A stretch of DNA of 64,000 nt from Microbacterium indicum DSM 19969 (GTDB taxonomy: Bacteria > Actinomycetota > Actinomycetes > Actinomycetales > Microbacteriaceae). The position numbers and the translations under genes are program-made. The stretch is from assembly GCF_000422385.1 (NCBI RefSeq), contig NZ_AULR01000011.1, positions 34,045 to 98,044 on the forward strand. Reading direction: 5' to 3'. Below are positions 45,769 to 54,170 of the stretch, in pieces. Position 1 is the stretch's first letter, and each line of letters begins with the position of its first letter. The notes under the pieces were generated by a model that was not told the origin of the DNA, ran no database searches, and was given only the letters and a program-made list of their open reading frames with translations.

Positions 45769-45837
45769 TGCACGCCGCGGGCCCGCAGAGAGTCCCCGGC
45801 AGGGATCCCCCTCCGCCGCCGGTGCGAGACTGGATCC

Positions 45838-46569
45838 GTGAGCATCCCCGACGCAGCAGAGATCCCCGCGAAGGTCGCCGAGCTCGCGCAGGGGTGGTCG
45901 ATAGAGCCCGTGTGGCGCAACAAGCTCGGCGGCGTCACCTTCCGGATCGAACGCGGCACGTCGGTCCGCTTCGTCAAGCACACGCCGCGCGACCCCGAGG
46001 TGTCGGTCGACGACGAGGCCGAGCGGCTCGCCTGGGCCGCGCGGTGGATCGCCGTGCCGCGGGTCGTCGCGCACGGAGCCGACGGCGCCCACGAGTGGAT
46101 CGTCACCGAGGCCGTGGCCGGCGAAAACGCGGTCTCGCCGAGGTGGACCGCGGATCCCGAGACGGCCGTGCGCGCCCTCGGATCCGGTCTCCGCGCGATG
46201 CACGACGCGCTGCCCGTCGACGGGTGCCCCTTCGACTGGGGCGTCGCGTCGCGCGTCGCGAACGCCGCCGAGCGCGGCATCGAGGTGCCAGGCGCGTTCC
46301 GGTCCGCCCCGCCGATCGACCGGCTCGTCGTCTGCCACGGCGACGCCTGCGCGCCCAACACGCTGCTCGCCGACGACGGATCCGTCGCGGCGCACGTCGA
46401 TCTCGGGGCCCTGGGCGTCGCCGATCGCTGGGCCGACCTCGCGCCCGCGATCCTCAGCTGCGGATGGAACTACGGCGAGGGGTGGGGTGACACGCTGCTC
46501 GAGGCGTACGGCGTCGAGCGCGACGACGAGCGCCTCGCGTTCTACACGGGCCTCTGGAACGAGACCTGA
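45838..46569 (+). CDS. APH-family phosphotransferase, aminoglycoside 3'-type-like
   Basis: 243 residues. It has the APH kinase motifs VRFVKH (ATP lysine), VCHGDACAPNTLL (catalytic HGD and metal-binding Asn), and HVDLGALGVADRWADLA (metal-binding Asp). The last block matches APH(3') enzymes well. Such enzymes phosphorylate aminoglycosides; chromosomal copies in soil actinobacteria may act on other small molecules. Resistance therefore is a family-level expectation, not shown. GTG start at 45838; a terminator-like hairpin overlaps the stop codon. Confidence 0.85.
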   Translation: MSIPDAAEIPAKVAELAQGWSIEPVWRNKLGGVTFRIERGTSVRFVKHTPRDPEVSVDDEAERLAWAARWIAVPRVVAHGADGAHEWIVTEAVAGENAVSPRWTADPETAVRALGSGLRAMHDALPVDGCPFDWGVASRVANAAERGIEVPGAFRSAPPIDRLVVCHGDACAPNTLLADDGSVAAHVDLGALGVADRWADLAPAILSCGWNYGEGWGDTLLEAYGVERDDERLAFYTGLWNET

Positions 46570-46603
46570 CGCGCGCCGGCCCGCGAGCGAACCGGCGCGC
46601 GTC
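46568..46603. terminator. Hairpin after the APH-like gene
   Basis: Perfect 12-bp arms GACGCGCGCCGG (46568-46579) and CCGGCGCGCGTC (46592-46603), 12-base spacer, no T-tract. It begins inside the APH stop codon. Confidence 0.65.
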
Positions 46604-46612
46604 GCGGCGGGA

Positions 46613-47082
46613 TCAGCGCGTCAGCGGATCCGCTTCGACGAGTCCGTCGTGCGGCAGGGGAACCCAGGCGTCGAGCACGGCGACCAGTGCACCTTCGCGA
46701 TCCTTCCGATCGAGTTCGGCACGGGACGCATCGAGGTCGACGTGCTCGGCCGCCTGACACCTGAGACGCGCGACTATGCGCGGGGGTTCGCCGGGGTCGC
46801 GTTCCACGTCGGCGACAACGCGCTCGAGGACGCGCACGCCCGGCTGCTCAACGGCTGGCGGCACGACCCTCCCGCTCTCCGCGCGAACGGCGCGAGATCC
46901 AGTACTTCTCGTACCCCGAGTGGCCCTTCGACCGCCTGTGCGCGACATACCCCGACGGGCGCTTCGAGGCGGGCGCCGACATCGGCCCTGATGGGTGGAT
47001 CCGCCTCGCGATCGCGCTGTGGGTGGACGTCGGCACCGAGGCCCTCTTCGCTGACCTCACGGTCACGCCCAGCGAGCGTTAA
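46613..47082 (+). pseudogene. Frameshifted remnant of a conserved hypothetical protein
   Basis: Two frames together read like one protein. The first (to about 46870) includes VRQGNPGVEHGDQCTFAILP, GTGRIEVDVLGRL and GFAGVAFHVGD. The second (about 46885-47082) includes IQYFSYPEWPFDRLCATYP and EAGADIGPDGWIRLAIALW, ending at TAA 47080-47082. The change of frame near 46860-46885, lack of a proper start, and a compressed central section point to a degraded gene of a secreted or LamG-like fold type. I do not recognise the family by name. The stop overlaps that of the convergent marR gene. Confidence 0.7.
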
Positions 47083-47540
47083 CCCCGCAGCACGCCCACG
47101 AGGTCGGCGAACAGCGGGTCCTCGCCGAGCTCGGCGAGCGCCTCGCCGAGCGCCGCGTCGTTGAGCGGCCGCGCCGCCTCGAGGAGCTCGCGACCGGCGT
47201 CGGTGACGTCGGTGTAGATCCCGCGGCGGTCGGTCGTGCAGATGTACCGGGTCAGCAGGCCGCGATCCTCCATCCGCGCCACGAGGCGCGTCGTCGCGCT
47301 CTGGCTCAGCGCGACGGCCTCGGCGAGCTCCTTCATCTGCAGGTGGCCGCCGTCGCCGTCATGCTGCCGCCCGAGGACCTCGAGCATCGAGAACTCGCGC
47401 ACGCTGATGCCGTGCGCCGGCTGCAGCCGCTTCTCGACGTGCGCGGCGATGCGATCGTGCGCGACCTGGAGCGAGCACCAGCGCTGCGCCAGGGTCGTGC
47501 GGCCGTCGACCACGGTGGCCGACGCGGGTGAAGTCGTCAT
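47079..47540 (-). CDS. MarR-family transcriptional regulator (MFS pump regulator)
   Basis: 153 residues. Winged HTH with LQMKELAEAVALSQSATTRLVARMEDRGLLTR and wing TTDRRGIYTDVT. The ATG at 47540 has GAAGGGG upstream as ribosome-binding sequence; the longer open frame is a shadow of the divergent transporter. Divergent orientation to the MFS gene, with two palindromes between them, indicates it controls the pump and itself. Confidence 0.92.
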   Translation of the reverse strand: MTTSPASATVVDGRTTLAQRWCSLQVAHDRIAAHVEKRLQPAHGISVREFSMLEVLGRQHDGDGGHLQMKELAEAVALSQSATTRLVARMEDRGLLTRYICTTDRRGIYTDVTDAGRELLEAARPLNDAALGEALAELGEDPLFADLVGVLRG

Positions 47541-47575
47541 GTCGAAGCCCCTTCCGACACCGTCGATGCTACACG

Positions 47576-47599
47576 ATTGCAATAGCCCGCGCTTGCAAG
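47576..47599. promoter_or_regulatory. Paired palindromes in the marR/MFS divergent region
   Basis: ATTGCAAT (47576-47583) and CTTGCAAG (47592-47599), perfect 8-bp palindromes with TTGCAA cores and centres 16 bp apart. A TATTCT hexamer (47603-47608) lies 4 bp before the MFS GTG. They fit a MarR operator over the pump promoter. Confidence 0.55.
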
Positions 47600-47612
47600 T
47601 ACTATTCTGAGC

Positions 47613-48854
47613 GTGAATCAAAATACGGCGTCTGCAACTAATTCCGGCTCGCGTGTCACCCTCCTCATCCTCGCGCTCGGCGTCTTCGGCGTCGGCGTGA
47701 CCGAGTTCGTGCCCGTCGGCCTGCTGCCGCAGATCGCCGCCGAGTTCCAGGTCTCGATCCCCGTCGCCGGCTGGGTCGTCTCGTCGTACGCGGTCGGCGT
47801 CCTCGTCGGAGCGCCCCTCATGACGCTCCTCGGGGTGCGGATCCCCCGCAAGACCATGCTCGTGCTGCTGATGGTCGTCTTCACCGTCGGCAACCTGCTC
47901 TCGGCGTTCGCCCCGAGCTTCGGCCTCCTGCTCGGCGGCCGGGTCGTCACCTCCTTCACCCACGGCGCGTTCTTCGGCATCGGATCCGTCGTCGCGGCCG
48001 AGCTCGCGGGTCCCGAGCGCCGCTCGAAGGCCGTCGCCGTGATGTTCAGCGGCATCGCGCTCGCGAACCTCGCGGGCGTCCCGCTCGCGACCTGGCTCGG
48101 CCACGAGCTCGGGTGGCGAGCGACCTTCGTCGTCATCGCGGTGCTCGGCGTCGCGATGATCGCGGCCCTCGCGGTCTTCGTCCCGCACCTCCCGACGCCC
48201 GCCGGTGTGCGGCTGCGCCGCGAGGTCACGGCGCTCGGCGACGCGCAGGTCCTGCTCGCGCTGCTCATGACCCTGCTCGGGTTCGGCGGGGTCTTCGCGG
48301 CCCTCACCTACCTGACCCCGATCATGACCGAGGTCGCGCGCTTCGCGGAGACCGCCATGACCCCGATCCTCATCGTGCTCGGGCTCGGCATGTTCATCGG
48401 CAACTGGTTCGGCGGTCGGATGGCCGACAGGGCTCTCATGCCGACGCTCATCGGCAGCCTCGCGGCGCTCGTCGTCGCTCTCCTCGCCTTCGTCTTCACG
48501 GCCCACGAACCGGTCCTCGCGGTGATCAACGTGTTCCTGCTCGGGGCGCTCGGCATGGCGACCGTCCCGCCGCTGCAGACCCTCGTGCTGCACCGCGCCG
48601 CGGCCGCGCCGACCCTCGCCTCGGCGATCAACATCGGCGCGTTCAACATGGGCAACGCCGTCGCGGCGTGGCTCGCGGGCGTCACGATCGCCGCGGGCCT
48701 CGGGCTGACGTCTGCGGGCTGGGTCGGCGCCGCCATGGCGCTCGCGAGCCTCGTCCTCGCCTTCGTGTCGCTGGGTCTCGCCCGCCGCGACGCGCGCTCG
48801 GCGGAGGCCGGATCCGGCGCCGCCGCGGCTGAGTTCGCCGACGTCGCGAGCTGA
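47613..48854 (+). CDS. MFS transporter, DHA1 drug-efflux type
   Basis: 413 residues with twelve membrane helices. It begins with a helix containing GVFGVGVTEFVPVGLLPQIA, typical of the AraJ/CmlA-like DHA1 group, and has PLATWLGHELGWRATF in helix 5. These export drugs or sugars by proton antiport. GTG start near a TATTCT hexamer without a ribosome-binding sequence. Divergent MarR gene suggests induction by its substrate. Confidence 0.9.
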   Translation: MNQNTASATNSGSRVTLLILALGVFGVGVTEFVPVGLLPQIAAEFQVSIPVAGWVVSSYAVGVLVGAPLMTLLGVRIPRKTMLVLLMVVFTVGNLLSAFAPSFGLLLGGRVVTSFTHGAFFGIGSVVAAELAGPERRSKAVAVMFSGIALANLAGVPLATWLGHELGWRATFVVIAVLGVAMIAALAVFVPHLPTPAGVRLRREVTALGDAQVLLALLMTLLGFGGVFAALTYLTPIMTEVARFAETAMTPILIVLGLGMFIGNWFGGRMADRALMPTLIGSLAALVVALLAFVFTAHEPVLAVINVFLLGALGMATVPPLQTLVLHRAAAAPTLASAINIGAFNMGNAVAAWLAGVTIAAGLGLTSAGWVGAAMALASLVLAFVSLGLARRDARSAEAGSGAAAAEFADVAS

Positions 48855-48912
48855 GCCGGGCGCGGGCGCGGCGGCGGGCCTACGCTGGCACCGGGACGAG
48901 AGGGAGGCCGCC

Positions 48913-50343
48913 GTGCCACAGGAAATCGCGAACATCGAGGCGACGCACTTCGACGCCGTCATCGTCGGCTTCGGCAAGGCGGGGAAGACGCTCGCGGGCC
49001 TGCTCGCGCGCGACGGCCGCCGCGTCGCGCTCGTCGAGCAGCGCGACGACATGTTCGGCGGGACCTGCATCAACATCGGCTGCGTGCCGACGAAAACGCT
49101 TCTCCACGACGCCGACCTCCGCCACCAGACGGGATCGGATCCCGAGGCGGCCTACGCGGCCGCGATCATCCGCAAGCGCACGCTGCGCGAGAAGATGCAG
49201 GCCGCGAACCTGCGCCTCGTCGAGACGCCGGGCGCCGTCGTCATCGTGGCCCGCGCCGAGTTCACGGGCGAGCGCACGCTCCGTCTCGTCGCGGGCGACG
49301 ACGAGCTCACGGTGACGGCCGACGACGTCGTGATCGGGACGGGCGCGACCCCGCGGATCCCCCGGATCGCGGGTCTCCCCGAGAACCCGCTCGACGATCC
49401 CCGGGTGCTCACGAGCACCGAGCTCATCGACGCCGACCGGCTCCCCCGCCGCCTCGCGGTGCTCGGCGCCGGGTTCATCGCGCTCGAGCTCGCGAACCTC
49501 GTCCGCGAGTTCGGCGGCGCGGTGACGGTGCTGAACCGCGGCGCGACCCTCGCGCGCGGCGACGACCCCGAGTCGCAGGAGGCGATCGAGGGTGTTCTCA
49601 CGGGGATCGGGATCGACCTCCGCCACGACACGACCCTCGCCCGCGTCGACGCCCCCGCGGATCCGTCCGCTCCCCTCACGCTGACTCTCGAGAGCGGCGG
49701 CGCGGCGAGCGAGCTCGAGGTCGACGCCCTGCTGATCTCGGCCGGACGCGTGCCCGCGATCGCGGACCTCGGGCTCGAGCGTGCCGGCGTCGCGGTCGAC
49801 GCCGGCGCGATCCGGGTCGACGACTTCCTCCGCACGACGGCCGATCGCGTGTGGGCGGTCGGCGACGTCAACGGCGGCCCGCAGCACACCTACGTCTCCT
49901 TCGACGACCACCGCATCGTCGCCGATCAGCTCCTGCGCGGGCTCGGCGAGGCGGGGCGCAGCCTCGCGACGCGCGGCCCCGTCCCGTCGACGACCTTCAT
50001 CACCCCGCCGTACTCGCGGGTCGGACTCACGGCCGCCGAGGCGCGCGCGCAGGCCGAGGCGCGCGGCTGGGACGTCGCCGTCGCGCGCAAGGACGTCGCC
50101 GACATCGCCGCGATGCCGCGCCCGAAGGCGGTCGGGGATCCGCGCGGGTTCTTCCAGGTCGTCGTCGACCGTGCGTCGGGGCGGATCCTCGGCGCCTCGC
50201 TCCTCTGCGTCGAGAGCCAGGAGGTCATCAACCTCGTCGCGCAGGCGATGCGCTTCGAGATCCCCTTCACGGAACTGCGCGACGGGATCTACACGCACCC
50301 GTCGACGACCGAGGCGCTCAACGAGGTGCTCGGGCTCGTCTGA
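48913..50343 (+). CDS. Class I pyridine nucleotide-disulfide oxidoreductase, RclA/mercuric-reductase-like
   Basis: 476 residues. FAD motif AVIVGFGKAGKTLAGLLA, redox-active C52-x4-C57 in GGTCINIGCVPTK, NAD motif RLAVLGAGFIALELANL, and dimer-interface active site IYTHPSTTEALNEV. It resembles RclA, which protects against reactive chlorine and reduces copper, more than lipoamide dehydrogenase. The first helix has FGKAGK where most have GxGPGG. TACGCT (48881-48886) and GAGGGAGG before the GTG provide its own promoter and ribosome-binding site. Confidence 0.85.
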   Translation: MPQEIANIEATHFDAVIVGFGKAGKTLAGLLARDGRRVALVEQRDDMFGGTCINIGCVPTKTLLHDADLRHQTGSDPEAAYAAAIIRKRTLREKMQAANLRLVETPGAVVIVARAEFTGERTLRLVAGDDELTVTADDVVIGTGATPRIPRIAGLPENPLDDPRVLTSTELIDADRLPRRLAVLGAGFIALELANLVREFGGAVTVLNRGATLARGDDPESQEAIEGVLTGIGIDLRHDTTLARVDAPADPSAPLTLTLESGGAASELEVDALLISAGRVPAIADLGLERAGVAVDAGAIRVDDFLRTTADRVWAVGDVNGGPQHTYVSFDDHRIVADQLLRGLGEAGRSLATRGPVPSTTFITPPYSRVGLTAAEARAQAEARGWDVAVARKDVADIAAMPRPKAVGDPRGFFQVVVDRASGRILGASLLCVESQEVINLVAQAMRFEIPFTELRDGIYTHPSTTEALNEVLGLV

Positions 50344-50400
50344 CGCGGCCTCCCGCGGCGAACCGCATCGGATCGACGCGGGGCTTCTCACGGAACGAGA

Positions 50401-50420
50401 GTGAGTGTACAGTCACTCAC
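50401..50420. promoter_or_regulatory. TetR operator overlapping the -10 of a leaderless tetR gene
   Basis: GTGAGTG-TACAGT-CACTCAC: 7-bp inverted arms flank the hexamer TACAGT (50408-50413), which lies 7 bp before the ATG at 50421. A bound dimer would cover the -10, giving tight autorepression. Confidence 0.75.
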
Positions 50421-50972
50421 ATGACACAGCGATCGCTCTCCACGGCGGCCGACCGCCGATCCGAACTCGTGGACGCCGCGCTCTCCGCGTTCTCGCGCGG
50501 TGGCTACGCCGGCACGACGATCACCGACGTCGCTCACGAGGCGGGGATCTCGAGCGCCTACGTCCTCAAGCTCCTCGGCGGAAAGGAGCAGCTCTTCGTC
50601 GCTGCGCTCGACAGGTGCTTCGAGCGGATCGAGGAGACGCTGGCGGGCGCCCCGATGGGCGGCACCCCGACCGAGATCCTCGACGCGATGGGAGACGCCT
50701 ACGCCGACCTGATCGCGGACCGGACGCTGCTCCTCATCCAGGTGCACGCCCAGTCGGTCGCCGCGATCCCCGCGATCGGCGACGCCCTGCGATCCGGGCT
50801 CGCCCGTGTCACCCGCTTCGCGAAGGAGCGCTCCGGCGCCGCCGATGCCGATGTGCAGCGCTTCATCGCCTTCGGGCAGCTCTGCCACCTCGTCGTGACC
50901 GCCGGCATCGCCGACGTCGACGACGACTGGGCGCGTGCCCTGACCGACGGCCTTCGCCACCCCGAGATCTGA
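50421..50972 (+). CDS. TetR-family transcriptional regulator
   Basis: 183 residues. N-terminal HTH (about residues 13-58): RRSELVDAALSAFSRGGYAGTTITDVAHEAGISSAYVLKLLGGKEQLF-type sequence, in which ISSAYVLKLLGGKE is the recognition region. The effector domain is helical. The start is fixed by the abutting operator. It precedes the NmrA-like gene by 10 bp, so both are probably repressed by it. Confidence 0.93.
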   Translation: MTQRSLSTAADRRSELVDAALSAFSRGGYAGTTITDVAHEAGISSAYVLKLLGGKEQLFVAALDRCFERIEETLAGAPMGGTPTEILDAMGDAYADLIADRTLLLIQVHAQSVAAIPAIGDALRSGLARVTRFAKERSGAADADVQRFIAFGQLCHLVVTAGIADVDDDWARALTDGLRHPEI

Positions 50973-50982
50973 AGGAGAGATC

Positions 50983-51831
50983 ATGTCCACCGCACCCGAG
51001 ATCCTCGTCACGGGATCGACCGGATCCACCGGCCGCGCGACCGCCGCGGCCCTCGCCGAACGCGGCATCGCGTTCCGGCGGATGTCTCGCAGCCCCTCCT
51101 CCGAGCCGTTCGCCGTGCAGGCCGACCTCGACGACCCCGCCAGCGTGCGCTCGGCGCTCGGCGGCGTCCGCGCCGCGTATCTCGTGACGCCGTCGACCGA
51201 GCGCGCGGAGGCGCAGCAGAAGAGGTTCGTCAATCTCGCGGCCGAGGCCGGCGTGCGCCGCATCGTGCTGCTGTCCCAGCTCGGTTCGGTGACCGACTCC
51301 CCCGTGCGGTTCCTGCGCTACCACGCGGCCGTCGAGGAGCACGCGTTCACCTCGGGGCTCGAGGTCACGGCTCTGCGGCCCAACCTCTTCATGCAGGGCC
51401 TCTTCGCGGTGTCGGGCATCGTGCGGTCTGCGGGGGTGCTCCCCGCCCCGATCGGCGACGCGCGCGTCAGCGTCGTCGACGTGCGCGACATCGGCGAGAT
51501 GGCGGCGCACGCCCTCACGTCCGCCGAGCCGCTGGGGATCCAGACGCTGACGGGGCCCGAGTCGCTGACGCACGCCGACCTCGCGCGACATCTCTCCGCC
51601 GCCACGGGCGAGGGGATCCGGTTCGTCGACACCGCGCCCGCGGAGTTCGGCGAGATGCTCGCCGGGGTGCTCCCGCCGTGGCAGGTCGAGGGTCTGCTCG
51701 AGGACTACGCCCACTACGCGCGCGGTGAGGCAGCTGCGGTGTCGACCGCGATTCCCGACGCGCTCGGGCGCCCCGCCCGAGGCTTCGCCGACTTCGCGAC
51801 CGAGAATGCGCAGGCGTTCCGGAGGGCGTGA
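50983..51831 (+). CDS. NmrA-like NAD(P)H-binding oxidoreductase
   Basis: 282 residues, atypical short-chain dehydrogenase fold. N-terminal EILVTGSTGSTGRATAAAL is the nucleotide-binding motif; VRRIVLLSQLGSV and ALRPNLFMQGL follow. These are NADPH-sensing or quinone-reductase-like proteins (QorB/NmrA group). GGAGAGA ribosome-binding sequence before the ATG; co-transcribed with the TetR gene upstream, likely a small stress-response operon. Confidence 0.88.
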   Translation: MSTAPEILVTGSTGSTGRATAAALAERGIAFRRMSRSPSSEPFAVQADLDDPASVRSALGGVRAAYLVTPSTERAEAQQKRFVNLAAEAGVRRIVLLSQLGSVTDSPVRFLRYHAAVEEHAFTSGLEVTALRPNLFMQGLFAVSGIVRSAGVLPAPIGDARVSVVDVRDIGEMAAHALTSAEPLGIQTLTGPESLTHADLARHLSAATGEGIRFVDTAPAEFGEMLAGVLPPWQVEGLLEDYAHYARGEAAAVSTAIPDALGRPARGFADFATENAQAFRRA

Positions 51832-51902
51832 TCGGCCACCGACCCGTGACCGGGAGTTCACCCCCGGCTCATACGTTGGGCGCACACGACGACGGAGGAA
51901 TC

Positions 51903-52712
51903 ATGCGCTCATCGCTTGCAATGCTGCTCAAGGACGAACGTCCCTCGACGCCGGTGACGGGCCCCGCGCTCGTCGACCGCCTGATCCAGGACTGGCCGGA
52001 TCTCGACGCCTCGCGCCTGACGGCCACGGGACAGCACGACGCCGGTTCGGCCACGCTCGACTACGGCGGGACGGGGATCGTCGTGGCGACCCTGGACTCC
52101 GCGCTCGACATCGACGTCGAGCGCGTCGCGGCGAACAGCGGCCAGTGGCCGCTCACGTTCCCCGCCCCGAGCGACTGCACGGCGCACGCTGTCGTCGCGG
52201 TCGTCGAGCCCGACGGCCCGGACAGCCACGAGGCGGCGATCGCCCGGGCCGTGCTCCTGTCCCGCGCGCTGGTGTCGGTGCTGAACCTCGACGACGGCTT
52301 CCGGGCCGTCTACTGGGGCGCGGCCGAGCACCTCGTGCACCCCGCGGCCTTCCTCGACCAGGCGAAGGTGCTGCCGTCCCCGATGCTCCCGGCGTGGACC
52401 GCGATCTCGGTCGGCCCCCGCGAGGACGGGTCGATGTCGGGGTACACCCGCGGGCTCGAGATGCTGGGGCTGCAGGACCTGGAGCTGCCGTCGGTCGAGG
52501 AGTCGGAGGACGAGGCGTTCGAGCGCCTCGCGGGCATCGTGATGTACCAGGTCGACGCGGGCCCCGTGCTCGGCGACGGGGAGACGATCCGGGGGCCGCG
52601 CGGCGACGTCATGCTCATCGAGCACGTCGAGAGCTCCGACGGCGAGGGCAGGCAGGTCGTCCGCCTGACCCCGCAGAAGCGCAGGCGCGGACTGTTCGGG
52701 CGCCGCAGGTAG
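51903..52712 (+). CDS. DUF4261 domain-containing protein
   Basis: 269 residues from the ATG after GGAGGA; the frame upstream is not preceded by another good start. Soluble, acidic. The C-terminal part with MSGYTRGLEMLGLQDLELP matches the DUF4261 pattern (proteins of unknown function often near type VI/VII or SMI1-like modules in other bacteria). A basic tail (QKRRRGLFGRRR) ends the protein. No neighbour gives a clear role. Confidence 0.75.
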   Translation: MRSSLAMLLKDERPSTPVTGPALVDRLIQDWPDLDASRLTATGQHDAGSATLDYGGTGIVVATLDSALDIDVERVAANSGQWPLTFPAPSDCTAHAVVAVVEPDGPDSHEAAIARAVLLSRALVSVLNLDDGFRAVYWGAAEHLVHPAAFLDQAKVLPSPMLPAWTAISVGPREDGSMSGYTRGLEMLGLQDLELPSVEESEDEAFERLAGIVMYQVDAGPVLGDGETIRGPRGDVMLIEHVESSDGEGRQVVRLTPQKRRRGLFGRRR

Positions 52713-52737
52713 TCGGCGCCGCTGCACAACAGCCTGT

Positions 52738-52773
52738 TAACTTTATCAAACCCATACGCTCGCGATAAAGTTA
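52738..52773. promoter_or_regulatory. Symmetric operator over the AAA ATPase promoter
   Basis: Perfect 10-bp inverted arms TAACTTTATC (52738-52747) and GATAAAGTTA (52764-52773), 16 bp apart, with TACGCT (52755-52760) as possible -10 in the spacer. The ATG is at 52779. It is the most AT-rich spot in this area. Confidence 0.65.
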
Positions 52774-52778
52774 TCGCC

Positions 52779-54011
52779 ATGCGAGACGCTCTCGACAATC
52801 CCTTCAGCCCCGGATCCGACACGATTCCCGAGGTCTGGGCGGGTCGCACCGAACAGCTCAGTGACTGGCGCGACGTCGTCCGACCGCGGCGCATCGCCGG
52901 ACTCGCGGAGCGGGGCCGCACGATCCTCGGCGAACCGGGCCTCGGGAAGTCCGCGCTCGTGCGTCGCATCGCGCAGGACGCCGCGCGCGCAGGTGACTGG
53001 GTGACCCCGCAGCTCCGCATCCCGGCCGGAGCCGATCCGCTCAAACTCGTCGCCTCAGCTCTCCTCGATCTCGCATCCAGCGCCGGGCTCCCGGCCTCCC
53101 GCGAAAAGCGCATCACGGACGCCCTCTCGAGGGTCGGCGCCGTCGCGGCGGCGGGCATCTCTCTGACGCTGCGCAACGCCCCCGGTCCCGAGCCGTATGT
53201 CGCACTGAGAGACCTCCTCATCGAGGTCGGACGTGCGGCCATGTCGCGGGGCGACGTCGTCGCGCTGATCCACATCGACGAGGTCCAGAACGTCACCGAC
53301 GAGAAGGCGCTCTCGCAGCTCCTCATCGCGCTGGGAGACGCACTCACGTACGAGGCCGAGGTGCACGTCCCCGGCGGCGCCGGCGTCCTTCGATCCCTTC
53401 CGATCGCCGTGTACCTCACCGGTCTCCCCGACTTCGAGGACATGGCGGGCGCGCGCAAGGGAGCGACCTTCGCCCGCCGCTTCAAGTCCACGACCCTCTC
53501 CGCCATCGATGACGACGATCTGGCCGAGGCGCTGCAGGAGTTCGTCATCCACGGTTGGGAGGTCGCATCCGGCGCCGGAACCGCCGACCGCATCCGCATG
53601 ACCCCGGACGCCGCGGACACGATCGGGGACCTCTGCCGCGGCGAACCGTTCCTCTTCCAGCTCGCGGGCGAGCAGGCCTGGTATGCGGGATCCGACGCCA
53701 CGATCACCGCCGAACAGGTTCGCCGCGGATGGCGCGGCGCGAGGCGCGAGGCCGCCGCGCACGTCGAGCGGATCCTCGACAGGCTCCCCGCGCGCGAGCG
53801 CGAGTTCGTCGAGGCGATGGCAGCCCTCCCCGCGTCCGACCGCACGCTGACGCGGATCGCGAGCAGTATGGGGATGAAGAAGGCCACCGACGCCGGACCC
53901 ACGGCGCAGCGCCTGGACACCGTGCGCGGCATCATCAACCGGGGCAAGCCGTACGGCTTCCGCCATCGAGCCGTCGAGGCCTACCTCACGAGCGACTGGC
54001 CCGAGGCCTGA
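52779..54011 (+). CDS. AAA-family ATP-binding protein (ORC/Cdc6-like architecture)
   Basis: 410 residues. Walker A G51-EPGLGK-S58, Walker B ending D167-E168 in ALIHIDEVQNV, sensor-like YLTGLPDFEDM near residue 215 and a C-terminal winged-helix-like region (about 335-405). Single-gene ATPases of this design occur in mobile and defence contexts in actinobacteria, but their function is unknown. It is alone behind a strong palindromic operator, which suggests a dedicated repressor. Composition is slightly lower in GC than neighbours in parts. A regulator-like fragment overlaps its 3' end. Confidence 0.85.
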   Translation: MRDALDNPFSPGSDTIPEVWAGRTEQLSDWRDVVRPRRIAGLAERGRTILGEPGLGKSALVRRIAQDAARAGDWVTPQLRIPAGADPLKLVASALLDLASSAGLPASREKRITDALSRVGAVAAAGISLTLRNAPGPEPYVALRDLLIEVGRAAMSRGDVVALIHIDEVQNVTDEKALSQLLIALGDALTYEAEVHVPGGAGVLRSLPIAVYLTGLPDFEDMAGARKGATFARRFKSTTLSAIDDDDLAEALQEFVIHGWEVASGAGTADRIRMTPDAADTIGDLCRGEPFLFQLAGEQAWYAGSDATITAEQVRRGWRGARREAAAHVERILDRLPAREREFVEAMAALPASDRTLTRIASSMGMKKATDAGPTAQRLDTVRGIINRGKPYGFRHRAVEAYLTSDWPEA

Positions 54012-54082
54012 CGACACCGACGCTCACGGCGATCTGCCGGGCGCTCGACTGCGAGGTGGGCGAGCTGCTGACGGTGTCGTAG
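54005..54082 (+). pseudogene. C-terminal fragment of an XRE/HTH_26-type regulator
   Basis: In the +2 frame relative to the ATPase, the sequence reads GLTTPTLTAICRALDCEVGE followed by LLTVS and a stop, which is the typical end of a small Cro/CI-like HTH_26 protein. There is no start or N-terminal part. It looks like a remnant left after a deletion that fused it to the ATPase end; chance similarity is possible but the match is to a well-known motif. Confidence 0.55.
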
Positions 54083-54170
54083 CCGGCCCCGCTTCCGCGG
54101 CCCGGAGGGCACCGCGTGATCCGGGCCGCCGCGGAGTCGTATCCTCAGGAGTCCTGACCGGAGGATCACG

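Noticed and set aside
46613..46948. 111-codon minus-strand frame after the APH-like gene
   Set aside because: It lies opposite a clear pseudogene whose plus-strand frames carry protein-like motifs.
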